The notes beneath the pieces are model-generated. The model was not told where the DNA came from and made no database searches. It saw nothing but the letters and a program-made list of their open reading frames with translations. DNA of 64,000 nucleotides from positions 1,240,001 to 1,304,000 of the forward strand of contig NZ_AP023182.1 in assembly GCF_013426915.1 (NCBI RefSeq), given 5' to 3'. Positions 62,465 through 64,000 of the stretch are shown here, in pieces. Both the position numbers and the translations under genes were made by a program. Position 1 is the first letter of the stretch. Each line of letters starts with the position of its first letter. Source of the DNA: Paraburkholderia sp. PGU19. GTDB lineage: Bacteria; Pseudomonadota; Gammaproteobacteria; Burkholderiales; Burkholderiaceae.

Positions 62465-62695
62465 TCAGAAAAGTTGCCCTTCGAGACGGGCCAGATTAGC
62501 CCACTTCACCGTGCTGCGGAAGGTGCGACCGTCTTCATCGACCGACTCGATGATCACGCACTGGCCGCTCGCTTCGGCGACAACGCGGACGATCCGCTCG
62601 CCGTAGCGCATCAGCGCGCCGATCGGCGGACAGGCCGGGACCTTGCGCCTGATTCGCACCGTTCCCCGTTTGTGCGGGCGAGTTTTCTGTTCCAT
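62465..62695 (-). CDS. 76-residue basic protein, second gene of kfrA-like operon
   Basis: Basic N-terminus (MEQKTRPHKRGTVRIRRKVP) then a small SH3-like beta barrel pattern (MRYGERIVRVVAEASGQCVI IESVDEDG, KWANLARLEGQLF). It is 6 bp after the kfrA-like stop and 5 bp before the next gene, so the three are one operon. Possibly a nucleic-acid-binding accessory. Confidence 0.65.
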   Translation of the reverse strand: MEQKTRPHKRGTVRIRRKVPACPPIGALMRYGERIVRVVAEASGQCVIIESVDEDGRTFRSTVKWANLARLEGQLF

Positions 62696-62701
62696 CGCAC
62701 C

Positions 62702-63784
62702 CTACCCCCGCTTCTTGCGGCGTGCCGCCGTCTTGCTGGGCGGGGCGGAGGACACCGGGATCTTGCGCGCCGGGCCTAGTGTCCGTGCTGGACGCGTCGC
62801 AGTCGGGCGTGCCGGAACAGTCTTCGCGCGCGCCGGCCGGCCTGCGCTGTCATCCGCCTCGCGCCGTGCCGCCAGTTGCTGCTGCAGCGTCACGTTCGCC
62901 GTCTGCACGGCATCGAGCCGCCCCTGCAGCAGGCCCGCCTGATGGCGCGCGTCACCGAGCTGTGCCTGCAGTGCCTCGATCGAGCGGCGATGGTCGGCGT
63001 CGCGCCGGTCGGCCCGTTTCGTGGCCTCGTCGTTTTCCTTCTGCAGCTTCGCGGCGGCGCCCCGTTCGCGGTCGATCTCGAGGAGCGCGCGCTTTTCCGT
63101 GGCGCGCAGGCGCTCGTCGGCGCGCTCCGCCGTCTCGCGCAGTTTCTCCAGATCCCGCGAAAAGCTGTCGCGCACCTTCTCAAGCTCACGGTCGCGCGCC
63201 GCCGCCTCGGCCTTCAGCCGGCTGATCTCGGCCTCGAGCGCCTGCCGTGTGGCGTGACCCTCCGCCTGCGCCTTTTCCAGCTCCCGGACCTCGACCTGGG
63301 CGGCCAGCAGCGCCGCGGTGCGCTGCTCGAGCGCGGTTTCGGTGCGGTCCAGTTCGCCCCGCGCCGCGGCGACGCGCTGTTCGGCCTCGGCTCGCTGCGC
63401 CTCCACTTCCGCCCGCAGCGCGTCGAGCTCCGCCTGCGCGGAGGCGGTCGCGCGCGTCCACAGCGTCGCGACCAGCTCCCCGGCCGCATCCCGCAGATCC
63501 CCGGGCAGGTCCGGGTGCTCGATGCGCACGCGGCTCTTGGCGCGCAGTTCCGCCCAGAACTCGCCGAGCACCGCCGCGGGCGTGCCCATGCTGCCGCGCT
63601 TCACGATCTGGTACAGGCGGTTGGCGGTCGGCGTCTGCCCGAAGCGGAAGAACAGCAGCGCGCAGACCTCACGGTACAGCTCGCGCGTTTTCGGGAACGC
63701 GGCTTTCAGGCGCTCGATCTCGGCCGCGAGCCGAGCGTCATCGGACGCGACATCGGACGAAACAGCAGACAGGTCACCGGACAT
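62702..63784 (-). CDS. KfrA-like DNA-binding protein
   Basis: A 360-residue protein with an N-terminal KfrA_N domain (LKAAFPKTRELYREVCALLF FRFGQTPTANRLYQIVKRGS, a winged-helix DNA-binding segment), a very long Ala/Glu/Arg coiled coil (~110-320) and a basic, Pro-rich tail (PPSKTAARRKKRG). KfrA proteins are autoregulated plasmid or island proteins helping stable maintenance, forming filamentous dimers. Upstream AT-rich DNA (63785-63900) is the likely operator. Such genes usually mark a plasmid, integrative element or recombinase-driven island. Confidence 0.85.
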   Translation of the reverse strand: MSGDLSAVSSDVASDDARLAAEIERLKAAFPKTRELYREVCALLFFRFGQTPTANRLYQIVKRGSMGTPAAVLGEFWAELRAKSRVRIEHPDLPGDLRDAAGELVATLWTRATASAQAELDALRAEVEAQRAEAEQRVAAARGELDRTETALEQRTAALLAAQVEVRELEKAQAEGHATRQALEAEISRLKAEAAARDRELEKVRDSFSRDLEKLRETAERADERLRATEKRALLEIDRERGAAAKLQKENDEATKRADRRDADHRRSIEALQAQLGDARHQAGLLQGRLDAVQTANVTLQQQLAARREADDSAGRPARAKTVPARPTATRPARTLGPARKIPVSSAPPSKTAARRKKRG

Positions 63785-64000
63785 GGAGATGAAAGTGGAT
63801 TTCGATTGATCAATAATACAACGTAAAACGCATTATATCCAATTAGCGAATGGTAGTAATTTGACATTAACCCCATAATGTTGTAAATATCACCCATACC
63901 CTGTCCGGCAAATTTATGGGGTCAAATCATTGCCGGTCCGGCTCCCGCAAACGCTCACCGTTCCCGGAAAAGCTCACCATCATGTCCACGCCGCCGTCAG
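63785..64000. promoter_or_regulatory. AT-rich upstream region of the kfrA-like operon
   Basis: The first ~115 bp are far more AT-rich than the rest of the window and contain short repeated elements (CCCCATAAT at 63871 and ATGGGGT-like complements at ~63915; ACAACGT and TTGTAAA). This suits promoter plus operator of an autoregulated DNA-binding protein. The exact sites cannot be fixed. The last 60 bp return to high GC. Confidence 0.45.

Overview
The window looks like a chromosome or megaplasmid segment from the Burkholderia/Paraburkholderia/Caballeronia group (Betaproteobacteria). The evidence is high GC with GC-biased third codon positions, a recC-recB-recD operon with overlapping stops and starts, a YhaN/YhaO-type SbcCD pair, KfrA-like and pRiA4b-like proteins, and IS66, ISKra4, IS6 and IS110 elements typical of this group. 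No tRNA, rRNA, CRISPR array or integrase gene was seen, so species and replicon cannot be fixed.

1-19.7 kb is compact and almost entirely on the minus strand, and is mostly DNA repair. It holds a NERD-nuclease/UvrD-like helicase (cut by the window edge) with its WYL regulator, then recC, recB and recD coupled by 4-base overlaps and followed by a small unknown gene. recC carries an apparent one-base deletion. Next come a Sir2-type deacylase, three very small genes (one of 47 codons abutting a zinc-ribbon gene), and the YhaN-like ATPase/YhaO-like nuclease pair.

19.7-41.5 kb is accessory DNA with many short, orphan or decayed genes. It has a YbjN/ADP-ribosylglycohydrolase cluster; a DUF3293 gene behind a structured leader RNA with a terminator (the best regulatory candidate in the window); a pair of unrecognised genes present twice (24.4-26.2 kb and 36.3-38.5 kb); a HIT protein; a decayed IS6 transposase; a DUF2779 nuclease-like gene; a broken 5'-nucleotidase fused in frame to an unrelated gene; a GIY-YIG-like/zinc-ribbon protein; and a PDDEXK_4-like nuclease.

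41.5-45.7 kb is a nest of insertion sequences. An ISKra4-family element with perfect 20-bp terminal inverted repeats abuts a truncated IS66 element whose tnpC also has a nonsense codon.

45.7-55.2 kb holds two adjacent cargo modules. Each is bounded by its own near-identical inverted repeat: 96 bp for module A (45660-50965) and 61 bp for module B (51044-55196). All these ends, plus an orphan end between the modules, share one 36-nt motif. Module A carries a PIN-domain gene divergent from an Abi_C abortive-infection gene, plus small genes; module B carries a large lipoprotein gene and a gene whose start codon lies inside the boundary repeat. I infer a family of non-autonomous mobile cargo units.

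55.2-64 kb has tandem His-rich exported peptides, an IS110-family transposase, a 298-bp MITE-like element with 30-bp inverted repeats that truncates a frameshifted alpha-galactosidase gene, a cyclic-nucleotide-domain sensor kinase, and a KfrA-like operon at the right edge.
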